Shown: positions 8,172-16,797 of the stretch, in pieces
Numbering within the stretch: the first letter of the stretch is position 1
Layout of the letters: each line of letters starts with the position of its first letter
Assembly: GCA_016703965.1 (NCBI GenBank)
Contig: JADJBB010000025.1
Coordinates: 1,069,501-1,133,500, forward strand
DNA from: Acidobacteriota bacterium
GTDB taxonomy: Bacteria; Acidobacteriota; Blastocatellia; Pyrinomonadales; Pyrinomonadaceae
Reading direction: 5' to 3'
DNA length: 64,000 nucleotides
The notes under the pieces: model-generated
Told to the model about the DNA's origin: nothing
What the model saw: only the letters and a program-made list of their open reading frames with translations
Databases searched by the model: none
Translations under genes and position numbers: made by a program

Positions 8172-9443
8172 TTACAGTCTGCTTAGCGCGAAATCGTCGT
8201 ACCAGAGAATCCCTGTGATCGGGCAGTCTTCCCCGCAAAATTCGCGGATTGTTCTAACGCTGATCCCGCTGCAATTTGCGGGACTCGAAAATTCAACAAC
8301 GATCTGCTGCCAATCCGCCGTTCCTGTCGGAACCTTCGGCGATCGCACGATCATTTTTTCATCGTTGGAGTTTATTATCTCGATCAGAGGCATTCCTGCA
8401 CTCCTAAGATTTTCGGTTCTCACCCAGAATTGCAGGCGGTATTTGCGGTTCGGTTCCACTACGACGGTTTGGAGTACGTTAGCGAAAGTCGGCTTGCTAA
8501 ATCCCTTGAACGTCAACCGCAAACTTCGATTTCCGTCCCGTTTTACGCGATTGTCCGGAACTGCATCAAACTTTGGATCATTTCTCGGCGTCTGCCATCC
8601 GAAACGCGAATCCGCATTCTCACCGATCGCTTTTTCAAACGAGCCATTCGAAATAGTTTCGGGAAGAGCCTCCGTTTCGGCTCCGTATTGACGGGCGAAT
8701 TCGAGCGATTCAGGGAAATGTTTTTGATCGAAAAGTCCGAGTGCGATCGAACGCGCAATCGCCGTGTTTTTGGCTTTATCAGCCTCGGTGAGGTGGTTCC
8801 AGTTCCAAAGAGCCTCTTCCGCACGCCCGCGTGCCGCAAAGAAATATGCCAACCGCGCACGCATGTCTGGCCGTTCCCCGGCAAGACTCTCAATCTGGGC
8901 CGCTTCCTTGTTCGAGTAATCCCAAATCAGAGAGAAAACCTGCTCCCGGTATTTAATGCTGTTTTCGGCGGCTATCTTTAATTCGGCAAGTGCTTTACCT
9001 GTTTGGTTCTGCCGAAGGTAGAAATTTCCGAGATGCCATCTTGCTGAGGAGTACGAAGGCGCCAGTTCCACCGCTTTTTCTAATTGAACAGCGGCCTCGG
9101 CCAACCTTTCGTCTTGCTCATATGCTCGGCCCAGTTCTGTTCGCCAGCGATGGTCATTTGGGCTACGGCGTACCGCGTCTTCGAGGTCCGCTATCGACGC
9201 TGCTGGTCCATCCGCGACTGAAGCTTTTAGGGAAAATGCTGCCGGATTAGCGGGAGCCCAACGAGCCGCGACTTCGGCGATCTCAACGACATTCGGGTCG
9301 GTTTCCTGCGTCAGGGTTGCAAGCATGTCCCCGAGCTGCCATCTTATAGAAAACCATGCAGCTGCAACCAACGAGATCACGCCTAAACCGAGCAAAATAC
9401 GTACCTTTACACTGCGCGTATCAATGGGCTTGAGATCGTGCAT
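8172..9443 (-). CDS. TPR-repeat membrane protein with C-terminal jelly-roll-like domain
   Basis: From the ATG at 9443 the protein has 423 residues: one N-terminal membrane span (about residues 15-32), several tetratricopeptide-like helices (about residues 75-240, e.g. DHRWRTELGRAYEQDERLAEAAVQLEKA broken across a repeat), and a C-terminal beta-rich region (about residues 255-420) that begins ISNGSFEKAIGEN and ends GILWYDDFALSRL, typical of carbohydrate-binding-module jelly-rolls. The frame is open to a GTG at 9482 that would overlap the aminotransferase by 32 bp. It sits between the aminotransferase and the ligase-like gene, which suggests a scaffold or glycan-recognition role in the same pathway. 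Confidence 0.8.
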   Translation of the reverse strand: MHDLKPIDTRSVKVRILLGLGVISLVAAAWFSIRWQLGDMLATLTQETDPNVVEIAEVAARWAPANPAAFSLKASVADGPAASIADLEDAVRRSPNDHRWRTELGRAYEQDERLAEAAVQLEKAVELAPSYSSARWHLGNFYLRQNQTGKALAELKIAAENSIKYREQVFSLIWDYSNKEAAQIESLAGERPDMRARLAYFFAARGRAEEALWNWNHLTEADKAKNTAIARSIALGLFDQKHFPESLEFARQYGAETEALPETISNGSFEKAIGENADSRFGWQTPRNDPKFDAVPDNRVKRDGNRSLRLTFKGFSKPTFANVLQTVVVEPNRKYRLQFWVRTENLRSAGMPLIEIINSNDEKMIVRSPKVPTGTADWQQIVVEFSSPANCSGISVRTIREFCGEDCPITGILWYDDFALSRL

Positions 9444-9450
9444 TTGCTGT

Positions 9451-10569
9451 CTATTGTTCGAAGAACTCAGCGATCGCGTCAACGACGGCGGCCTGCTGTT
9501 CGGTTTTTAGTTCCGGAAAAATGGGAAGTGCCAACGTCACGGCAGCGGCTTTTTCCGAAACCGGAAGATCGCCGGCCTTATAACCAAGATAGGCGAAACA
9601 CTCCTGCAAGTGCAGCGGCACAGGGTAGTAAATATCTGTTCCAATTCCCTTTTCGGTCAAATGAGCCCGCAATTCATCCCGCACTCCGGGAACCGCAATA
9701 ACAAATTGATTGTAAATGTGCCGGACATTTTTGCGCTCGATCGGAAGCGAGACCTGCTCACTCAAACCTCGATCGGTAAACATCTGCCGGTATCTGGCCG
9801 CGTTTATCTGACGCTTTTCGGTCCACGCGTCGAGATGCGGCAGTTTGACCCGCAGAACCGCACCCTGAAAGCCATCGAGCCGCGAATTTAATCCAACATA
9901 TTTGTGATAGTAGCGTTCCTCGGAACCGTGCACGCGCAGAGCCAGTAGTTTCTTAGCGATATCATCGTCATTGGTCGTCAGGAATCCGCCGTCCCCCATC
10001 CCACCAAGGTTTTTAGAAGGATAGAAACTGAAACATCCTACCGCTCCCATCCCGCCCGCGCGAATACCTCTGTCCTCGGAACCGATCGCCTGCGCAGCAT
10101 CTTCGACAACGGGGACGCCGAACTTTGCCGCCACCGCGTTAAGCTCTTTCATGTCTACGCATTGGCCAAACAGATGAACCGGTTCGATAGCTTTAGTCCG
10201 TTCGGTGATCCTGGCTTCGATCTGTGATATGTCTAAATTGTAGGTTTCAGGTTCGATGTCAACAAAAACGGGTACGGCCCCCAGCCGAGTGATGGCACTG
10301 ACGGTTGCAAAAAAGCTGTATGGCGTTGTGATCACTTCGTCGCCCGGCCCAACGTCGAGAGCCATTAGAGCAAGCACAATGGCGTCGCTTCCCGAGGCGC
10401 ACGCGATCGCGTATTTCGTCCCGCAATAGCCAGCAAGCTCGCATTCGAGTTCGGCAACTTCCTTGCCGAGAATAAATCCATTCGTATCGAGCACACGTGC
10501 CAAGGCTGCTTCGATCTCGGGTCTGAGGATATCGTTCTGTTCTTTTAGGTCAAGTAATGGTACCTGCAT
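9451..10569 (-). CDS. DegT/DnrJ/EryC1/StrS family sugar aminotransferase
   Basis: A 372-residue PLP enzyme of the family that aminates nucleotide-linked keto sugars. Motifs seen are GYCGTKYAIACASGSDAI near residue 50, TTPYSFFATVSAI, the aspartate region VVEDAAQAIG at about residue 155, and FSFYPSKNLGGMGDGG with the Schiff-base Lys186. Length and motif spacing are normal. It is the first gene of a three-gene minus-strand run with the TPR protein and the ligase-like protein, consistent with building an amino-sugar-containing surface glycan. It is divergent from nth across 71 bp. The sugar substrate is not determinable. Confidence 0.93.
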   Translation of the reverse strand: MQVPLLDLKEQNDILRPEIEAALARVLDTNGFILGKEVAELECELAGYCGTKYAIACASGSDAIVLALMALDVGPGDEVITTPYSFFATVSAITRLGAVPVFVDIEPETYNLDISQIEARITERTKAIEPVHLFGQCVDMKELNAVAAKFGVPVVEDAAQAIGSEDRGIRAGGMGAVGCFSFYPSKNLGGMGDGGFLTTNDDDIAKKLLALRVHGSEERYYHKYVGLNSRLDGFQGAVLRVKLPHLDAWTEKRQINAARYRQMFTDRGLSEQVSLPIERKNVRHIYNQFVIAVPGVRDELRAHLTEKGIGTDIYYPVPLHLQECFAYLGYKAGDLPVSEKAAAVTLALPIFPELKTEQQAAVVDAIAEFFEQ

Positions 10570-10640
10570 GATTAATACAGATTCTACTCAAACAATGACG
10601 TGTTTGCATTTTTTCACTTTGTTTTTTAGCCTCTACTCCT

Positions 10641-11282
10641 ATGATCTCAGACCGAAATAAGCGGACGCTCGAGGTTATCAAGCGGCTAAGAAAGGCATAT
10701 CCTGACGCTCACTGTGCCCTGAATCACACAAATCCATTTGAGCTTTTGATCGCGACGATCCTTTCCGCTCAGTGTACGGATGCTCGAGTGAATATCGTTA
10801 CCGCCGACCTGTTTCGCAAGTATCACGGCCCCGCAGATTTCCTCAAGGTTCCGCAGTCTGAGCTTGAACGCGACATCCATTCAACCGGGTTTTTCCGCAA
10901 TAAAGCAAAGAACATCCAGGCTGCTTGTGCTCGAATCATCGAGGTTTATAATGAGGAAATACCACGAACAATGGATGATTTGCTGACCCTTGGAGGCGTT
11001 GCTCGAAAGACAGCGAACGTCGTTATGGGGAATGCTTTCGGCATCGCGTCTGGTGTGGTTGTCGATACACACGTCTCGCGTATCTCTCAGTTACTCGGCC
11101 TGACCGAGAGCAGGACGCCCGAGAAGATCGAACAGGATCTTGCCGGACTCGTTCCGAAAAAAGACTGGGTAATGTTTCCGCATTGGATGATCTATCACGG
11201 CCGTCAGGTTTGCATCGCCCGACGCCCTAAATGTGAAGAGTGCGTCCTGAATGACATTTGTCCATCAGCCAAAACTTCATAG
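10641..11282 (+). CDS. nth: Endonuclease III
   Basis: A 213-residue bifunctional DNA glycosylase/AP lyase that removes oxidised pyrimidines. The helix-hairpin-helix is LGGVARKTANVVM with the catalytic Lys, followed by the catalytic Asp in VVDTHVSR. The C-terminal iron-sulphur ligands have the expected C-x6-C-x2-C-x5-C spacing (CIARRPKCEECVLNDIC). The length is standard. The gene is apparently monocistronic, divergent from the aminotransferase. Confidence 0.97.
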   Translation: MISDRNKRTLEVIKRLRKAYPDAHCALNHTNPFELLIATILSAQCTDARVNIVTADLFRKYHGPADFLKVPQSELERDIHSTGFFRNKAKNIQAACARIIEVYNEEIPRTMDDLLTLGGVARKTANVVMGNAFGIASGVVVDTHVSRISQLLGLTESRTPEKIEQDLAGLVPKKDWVMFPHWMIYHGRQVCIARRPKCEECVLNDICPSAKTS

Positions 11283-11373
11283 ATCCGTGGTTCCAGAACT
11301 AAATAGAAAATCCGTGTACCCGATCAAAACATCGAGTACACGGATATTGAACGAACGGACGCCTGCTCGAGTT

Positions 11374-12927
11374 CTAACGCGTATACGGGATCAACATTAT
11401 CTGAATTCTACGATTCTTAGCCTTATTTGCCGGTGTTGTATTCGGAGCGACCGGCACGCTCGCGCCGTAGCCCTTAGCAACTATTCGACCTTCCTCGACG
11501 CCCATTGTTGCAAACTTCTCAGCTACGGCATAAGAGCGTTTGTCGGTTACTGTCTGGATCTGAGCGGCAGCTCCCGTATTATCTGTGTGAGACTCGATCG
11601 AGATCCTGTAGTTGGGATAATTCGAAAGGATCTCTCCAAGCGACGTTAGTTTACCCTCCGCCTGAGGTGTAAAAGCCGTTGAACGAGTTCCCGCCCAGAG
11701 AGATTCGGGAAGCGTTAGGATAATTCCCTGTTCGGTTTTTTCAACCGTTCCGAAAGTCTTCAATGAGCTCATCATAGCGGCCTCAGCTGCGCGCATTTTT
11801 GCCGCATCAGCCACCTCCTGGATCGCTTTCTTTTCATTTTCCGCTGCTTGCACGGTTGCCGCGAGCTTCGCAAGGGCCGTCTCGGTCTCGACCCGAGCTC
11901 TGCCGAGATCCTCACGCAACCTGCCATTCTCATCCCGAAGTTCTTTTAATTGGCTCGAGTAATTCATCGCATCCCGTTCGGCTAATTCCCGGTTGCGGGT
12001 TTCGCGCGCAAGTTCCCCCTTTAGTTCTGCGATCTGATCTTGAGCATCAAGGTATTTCGACTCAGCAGCCCTTATCTCGGCGCTATTGCGTGTTTCCTCA
12101 TTGCGCTTTTCGCGAGCTTCTTTTCTTTGGGCAGCTAATGATTCGGCACGTACAGACGCGGATATCGACTTTCGGGCGGCGATATCTACCGTGTCTTCAT
12201 CTCGGCCCGCCTGCCACGCGTTTTCGGCATTTTGGAGTAGTGTCGCGGCCTCAGAAAGTTCAACATTCGCATCGCGTTCAGCACCGGCAAACTTAGCCAA
12301 TGCGATCGCCTGCTTCGCCTGAAGGATCGCCGGCGGCGTTTTTGCATAATCAGTCTCGGCTATCTCCGGAGTTCGCGGATCACGGAAGAAATCACTTGAA
12401 TTCCCAAAATATGTAATTGCCGGACTGGTTCCAATTCGCTGCCCGTTCGCTCCAACAGGATACAAATTCTCGAGCATTATCGTCTGGCTGGGCCGCGTCA
12501 CCATAAAATGAGGTTCGGCGGTAATGATCAAAGCAAATGTCTGCAGCGGCGTTGTTACTCTAACCTTTGAGTCAATAAAAAACAGTCCGCTACGCTTTAT
12601 CTCGCCAAGATTGTCAGCTTGTCCGGTCGGTGAAATAGCCCACAAAACATAGGTTGCATAGCCCGCGCCGAGTTCAAATGGCCGCGGCATTTTTTCGACG
12701 GATAATTCAATGGTCGTACCGCTGCGCGACGTTCGCTTAACCTTAGCCTCGCCCTTCATCCTGGGAAAGCGCGTTGTACCCCGAAACTGAACCGTCACCG
12801 TGTCATCAAGCGGATATGTAATTGCTGTGGTCTTTCGTCCAACATCGACCTGGCCTAAACCGACTAGAGATACAAATGTTACGATGAGCCCGATAAATAC
12901 GGATTTGGCAGCGAACGTTTTTTTCAT
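11374..12927 (-). CDS. OmpA-family peptidoglycan-binding envelope protein
   Basis: A 517-residue protein. An N-terminal signal peptide (about 26 residues, MKKTF... ending LVGLGQ) is followed by a beta-rich region (about 30-190), a long Glu/Arg/Ala-rich helical stretch likely to be coiled coil (about 200-390), and a C-terminal OmpA-like domain (about 400-515) with SHTDNTGAAAQIQ and NRRIQI, the residues that bind diaminopimelate of peptidoglycan. It probably tethers an envelope structure to the cell wall. A good Shine-Dalgarno (AGGGAGAAG) precedes the ATG. It shares a 122-bp divergent promoter region with the ABC exporter. Confidence 0.88.
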   Translation of the reverse strand: MKKTFAAKSVFIGLIVTFVSLVGLGQVDVGRKTTAITYPLDDTVTVQFRGTTRFPRMKGEAKVKRTSRSGTTIELSVEKMPRPFELGAGYATYVLWAISPTGQADNLGEIKRSGLFFIDSKVRVTTPLQTFALIITAEPHFMVTRPSQTIMLENLYPVGANGQRIGTSPAITYFGNSSDFFRDPRTPEIAETDYAKTPPAILQAKQAIALAKFAGAERDANVELSEAATLLQNAENAWQAGRDEDTVDIAARKSISASVRAESLAAQRKEAREKRNEETRNSAEIRAAESKYLDAQDQIAELKGELARETRNRELAERDAMNYSSQLKELRDENGRLREDLGRARVETETALAKLAATVQAAENEKKAIQEVADAAKMRAAEAAMMSSLKTFGTVEKTEQGIILTLPESLWAGTRSTAFTPQAEGKLTSLGEILSNYPNYRISIESHTDNTGAAAQIQTVTDKRSYAVAEKFATMGVEEGRIVAKGYGASVPVAPNTTPANKAKNRRIQIMLIPYTR

Positions 12928-13049
12928 AAACTTCTCCCTGGATTACGAATCAATATCAAGAGATGCCATACAGGGTTTGAAAGTTGCAAGACAAGAGTTT
13001 TGGACAGTTAACCTTCAAGTAAAGTATATTCAATCCTTTACACGCAGTC

Positions 13050-14846
13050 ATGGACGATCTAAAACGCCTGCTCAAATACGTCAGACCCTATTGGCTAACC
13101 TTCGTGCTGGCGTTTTTTGCGATGATCGTTGGCGCGGTATTTGAAACTGCGACCGGTGCTCTTCTCGTGCCGATCTTCGAGCAATTTCTTCGAAATTCAA
13201 CTGAAAGCAAAACGCTTTTTGACCTAAACAGCCTTATACCCAGGGACGACTGGTACCGTGCATGGATGATGATCGCAGTCCTGTTGATCTCATTTACGGT
13301 GCTAAAGGGCATCGCAGAATACTTCTCCTCTTTTCTGATGGCGAAGATCGGCCAGTCGGCCGTGCTGAATCTCCGGGGTGAACTTTATTCCCATCTACTG
13401 GAGCAGCCTGCTGTCTTCTTTGAAAAGCACCGGACCAATTTCCTGGTCTCGAGACTCGTGGTCAGTTGCTCCGCAATTGAGTTGGCGGTTTCGTCGAACC
13501 TGCGGGACGTGATTCGAGAGACGGTGATGCTAGTGGCGTTTATCGGGGCAGCGTTTTATTACAATTGGCGGCTAACGCTCGGTTCATTGATAATCGCCCC
13601 GATCATCGCCCTACTGACAGCGAGCTTTTCAAGTCGACTTAGGAAGCTTGCCGATGTCTCGTTGGAAGGAAATAAGGAACTGAACGACACATCTCAGGAA
13701 ACTCTGTCGAACCATATTATTGTCAAAGCCTATTCCGCGGAACCACGTGAAAAGAAACGGTTTATGGATGTAGCCCGCATTATCGCTAGGGCTAACATGC
13801 GCTCGGCAAGCATCGCTGCGACATCTCCGCCAACCATCGAGATAATTGGCATGGTCGCGGTTGTCGTACTTCTTTTTTTTGGTCTGCGTGAAATTGATGC
13901 TCAGCGTATGGACGCTCCGCAATTTTTCACATTCCTGCTGTTTCTGCTTCGCAGCTACGACCCAATGCGAAAGATATCGCGACAACACAATGAGATCACC
14001 AAGGCGTTTTCCGCCGCCCGCGATGTCTGGACCATTTTGGATGAGAATGAGACGCTGGCCGAAATATCGAACCCAAAACAACTCGGGCCGCTGAAAACGG
14101 AAATAATACTGAAAAACGTTACATTTAACTACCGCAACAGTAAACGCAAAATACTCAAGAACATCGATCTCGAAGTTAAAACCGGCCAAATGGTCGCCCT
14201 CGTAGGTGAAAGCGGCGGCGGCAAATCAAGCCTCACTAGGCTAATTCAGAGACTGTACGACCCAACCGAGGGCTCGATAACTTGGGATGGAGTAGATCTA
14301 AGGGATTCTAGTGTCGCAAGCCTCAGAAAGCAGATAGCGTTGGTAACACAAGAAACAGTTCTATTTAACGACACTGTTAGAGAAAATATTGCCTACGGAC
14401 GTCCCGATTCGTCACAGACTGAGGTCGAGGAAGCCGCTCGAATCGCATACGCAGACGATTTTATTTCACAACTTCCCGACGGCTATTCAACTTTGGTTGG
14501 TGAACGGGGTGTGTTGCTTTCAGGAGGCCAGCGCCAAAGAATCGCAATAGCTCGTGCAGTTTTGATGAATGCTCCCGTTTTGATCCTAGATGAGGCAACA
14601 TCTGCCCTTGATACGGAAAGCGAATCGCTGGTTCAAAAGGCCCTTGCCAATCTGATGCAGAACAGAACCTCGATAGTTATTGCCCATCGGCTGTCAACCA
14701 TCAGAAAAGCGGACAAGATTGTTGTCATGGAAAAAGGCGAGATCATTGAAACTGGTATGCACGACCAGTTGCTAGACCAAGGAGGCACGTACAAGAAGCT
14801 TTACGAGCTCCAGTTTGCCGATATGGAAGAAACGAAAGAAGATTAA
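13050..14846 (+). CDS. ABC transporter, MsbA-type half-transporter (permease-ATPase fusion)
   Basis: A 598-residue exporter with six membrane segments in residues 1-320 and an ATPase domain after residue 345. Walker A is GESGGGKSS, the Q-loop VTQETV, the signature LSGGQRQR, Walker B VLILDEATSALD, and the H-loop VIAHRLS. It works as a homodimer. MsbA-like proteins flip lipid A-core or other lipids across the inner membrane; the substrate here is not proven. It is the first gene of an operon with yicC (2-bp gap), gmk and rpoZ. Confidence 0.92.
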   Translation: MDDLKRLLKYVRPYWLTFVLAFFAMIVGAVFETATGALLVPIFEQFLRNSTESKTLFDLNSLIPRDDWYRAWMMIAVLLISFTVLKGIAEYFSSFLMAKIGQSAVLNLRGELYSHLLEQPAVFFEKHRTNFLVSRLVVSCSAIELAVSSNLRDVIRETVMLVAFIGAAFYYNWRLTLGSLIIAPIIALLTASFSSRLRKLADVSLEGNKELNDTSQETLSNHIIVKAYSAEPREKKRFMDVARIIARANMRSASIAATSPPTIEIIGMVAVVVLLFFGLREIDAQRMDAPQFFTFLLFLLRSYDPMRKISRQHNEITKAFSAARDVWTILDENETLAEISNPKQLGPLKTEIILKNVTFNYRNSKRKILKNIDLEVKTGQMVALVGESGGGKSSLTRLIQRLYDPTEGSITWDGVDLRDSSVASLRKQIALVTQETVLFNDTVRENIAYGRPDSSQTEVEEAARIAYADDFISQLPDGYSTLVGERGVLLSGGQRQRIAIARAVLMNAPVLILDEATSALDTESESLVQKALANLMQNRTSIVIAHRLSTIRKADKIVVMEKGEIIETGMHDQLLDQGGTYKKLYELQFADMEETKED

Positions 14847-14848
14847 TT

Positions 14849-15727
14849 ATGAAATCAATGACAGGCTTTGGACGCGCTGCAGTGTCCGATGATAATCACT
14901 CAATAACAGTCGAGCTAAAGACGGTCAATAACCGCTTTCTCGACATAAATATGCGGCTTCCGTCTGAGCTGCAGCCGCTCGAACCGACAGTTAAGAAGCT
15001 CATTAGCGGACGTCTCGCTAGGGGAAGGGTTGAAGTTAACCTCCAGTACGATCGAAACGACGCTGTCGAACTTGAAATAAACCGTCCCCTGATCGCTGGG
15101 TTTCTCGCGGCTATGCAGGAAATGCAAACCGAATTCTCACTAAGCGGCGAACCGGATATCAATGTCATCGCCCGTCTGCCGAACGTCGTCAACACGAAAA
15201 AGCAGGAACCAACCAGCGAGTTCCTAAATGCTATCGAACAGGTTTTCACCGCGGCACTCGATGACCTTGAATCTATGCGTTCGATGGAGGGAGCGATGCT
15301 TGGGGACGAACTCTCCTCAAGGATCATCGAGATCGAATCGAGAATTCCAGCGATCGAACGAGAGTCAGCTAAGGTCGCCGACGAGTATTCCGCACGCCTG
15401 ACAAAACGGGTGGCCGAGCTTCTCGCACGTACCGATTCGCAGCTCGACATTGATCAGGGCCGCATCGCTCAGGAAGTTGCATTTTTGGCAGATCGAGCAG
15501 ATATTTCGGAAGAGATCACGCGGCTCAGGGGGCATATCGAGCATTTCCGGTCGATCGTAATGGACGAGCGAGACGTTGGGAAACGCCTGGATTTCCTAAC
15601 TCAGGAATTCAACCGCGAAGCCAACACGATCGCCTCGAAAACCAACAACATGATCGTAAAAGAAAACGCACTCGCTATAAAAAGTGAAATTGAGAAAATC
15701 CGCGAGCAGGTGCAAAATATCGAATGA
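14849..15727 (+). CDS. YicC/YloC family endoribonuclease
   Basis: A 292-residue protein of the YicC family. It begins MKSMTGFGRA, the family hallmark, followed by ELKTVNNRFLDINMRLP, and ends with the conserved C-terminal block: DISEEITRLRGHIEHF, GKRLDFLTQEFNREANTI and IKSEIEKIREQVQNIE. Family members are endoribonucleases acting on small RNAs or mRNA. The association with gmk and rpoZ downstream is widespread in bacteria and supports the assignment. The start lies 2 bp after the ABC transporter stop. Confidence 0.95.
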   Translation: MKSMTGFGRAAVSDDNHSITVELKTVNNRFLDINMRLPSELQPLEPTVKKLISGRLARGRVEVNLQYDRNDAVELEINRPLIAGFLAAMQEMQTEFSLSGEPDINVIARLPNVVNTKKQEPTSEFLNAIEQVFTAALDDLESMRSMEGAMLGDELSSRIIEIESRIPAIERESAKVADEYSARLTKRVAELLARTDSQLDIDQGRIAQEVAFLADRADISEEITRLRGHIEHFRSIVMDERDVGKRLDFLTQEFNREANTIASKTNNMIVKENALAIKSEIEKIREQVQNIE

Positions 15728-15820
15728 GTTTGTTTGAATATCTTTGATAGCACTTGGAGGTCGTCTTCAGCCATCAATTTCGATGGCATTCTTCCTCCGT
15801 AGCGGCTTGGCGAAACGACT

Positions 15821-16462
15821 ATGAAAGGAAAGCTCATCATTATTAGCTCCCCGTCCGGGGGAGGAAAAGGAACGCTGATAAAGGAAGTTCGAGGCTTGTT
15901 GCCCGAACTTGGCTTTTCAGTATCGCACACAACTCGCCCGCAGCGATTTGGTGAGGAGGATGGCCGTGAGTATTTCTTTACAACCAGGGAAGAATTTGAC
16001 CGCCTGATCGTCGACGGAGAATTCCTTGAATACGCCGAGGTTCATGGAAATATGTACGGCACCTCACTGTTGGAAAGCGAAAAGATCTCGCGAAGTGGAA
16101 AGGATCTGATCGTTGAGATCGACGTCCAAGGAGCTCTCCAAATACTGGAAAAACGTCCTGATCAGTGTATCAGTATCTTCATTCTTCCACCGTCGTTTGA
16201 GATCCTACAGGCTCGATTGACGGCAAGAGGCACCGAGGGGCAAACGGAACTAACCACTCGCCTTAGGAACGCCTTTAAGGAAGTTCTGCAATACAAAAAA
16301 TTCAAATACGTAGTGGTCAACGAGGATCTCCCGGTCGCCACGCGGCAGATAGCATCGATTATTGTCGCGGAACGGCAGGAACGAGATAGACAAACTGAGG
16401 CTATTCAGGCTATCCTTAATAGTTTCGATGCGTCAAAGCATCTATTTGATGGAGATAGCTAA
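15821..16462 (+). CDS. gmk: Guanylate kinase
   Basis: A 213-residue enzyme that phosphorylates GMP to GDP with ATP. The P-loop is SSPSGGGKGTL at residues 8-18; GMP-binding residues are in SVSHTTRPQR, DGREYFF and EYAEVHGNMYGT; the lid and late helix are at LTARGTEGQ. The normal family length and position before rpoZ support the call. A small hairpin (GCCATC/GATGGC, 15770-15787) lies in the 93-bp gap after yicC; the gene may also be transcribed from there. Confidence 0.97.
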   Translation: MKGKLIIISSPSGGGKGTLIKEVRGLLPELGFSVSHTTRPQRFGEEDGREYFFTTREEFDRLIVDGEFLEYAEVHGNMYGTSLLESEKISRSGKDLIVEIDVQGALQILEKRPDQCISIFILPPSFEILQARLTARGTEGQTELTTRLRNAFKEVLQYKKFKYVVVNEDLPVATRQIASIIVAERQERDRQTEAIQAILNSFDASKHLFDGDS

Positions 16463-16465
16463 TTT

Positions 16466-16687
16466 ATGGTCGAAGAAATAGAAGAAACAGAAGTAGAAGA
16501 AATAATTGATCCACCGGCGATCGATTCGAAATACCGCATGATCATTCTCGCTGCTCAGCGCAGCAAGCAGCTCCAGCGTGGTGCGATCCCGCGAGTCGAT
16601 CTCGATATGCGAAAGACAAAATCGACTCGTATTGCGATGAAGGAACTTGAGAACAAGAAAATCAATTTCGAGATCCTTGAAAGCTAA
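16466..16687 (+). CDS. rpoZ: RNA polymerase omega subunit
   Basis: A 73-residue protein that stabilises the beta-prime subunit of RNA polymerase. The first 17 residues are strongly acidic (EEIEETEVEE), then DSKYRMIILAAQRSKQL, RVDL and STRIAMKELENKKI match the omega core, in which the S/K-Y-R and A-x-R-S/A-x-Q positions are conserved. The ATG lies 3 bp after the gmk stop, and a terminator follows 39 bp after its own stop, closing the operon. Confidence 0.93.
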   Translation: MVEEIEETEVEEIIDPPAIDSKYRMIILAAQRSKQLQRGAIPRVDLDMRKTKSTRIAMKELENKKINFEILES

Positions 16688-16726
16688 ATCGCTGTCCTCA
16701 CAGTTCTTGCAGTAGTTACAACATAC

Positions 16727-16762
16727 AAAAAGGCCATTGCTGCATTGCAATGGCCTTTTTCC
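16727..16762. terminator. Intrinsic terminator after rpoZ, possibly bidirectional
   Basis: A long perfect stem AAAAAGGCCATTGC/GCAATGGCCTTTTT with a six-base loop has T-runs on both strands. It closes the ABC-yicC-gmk-rpoZ operon and, read in reverse, could also end transcription of the convergent ETF-QO gene. Confidence 0.92.
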
Positions 16763-16797
16763 TATTTGTATACATCGGTACGGTTAAATACCTGGTT

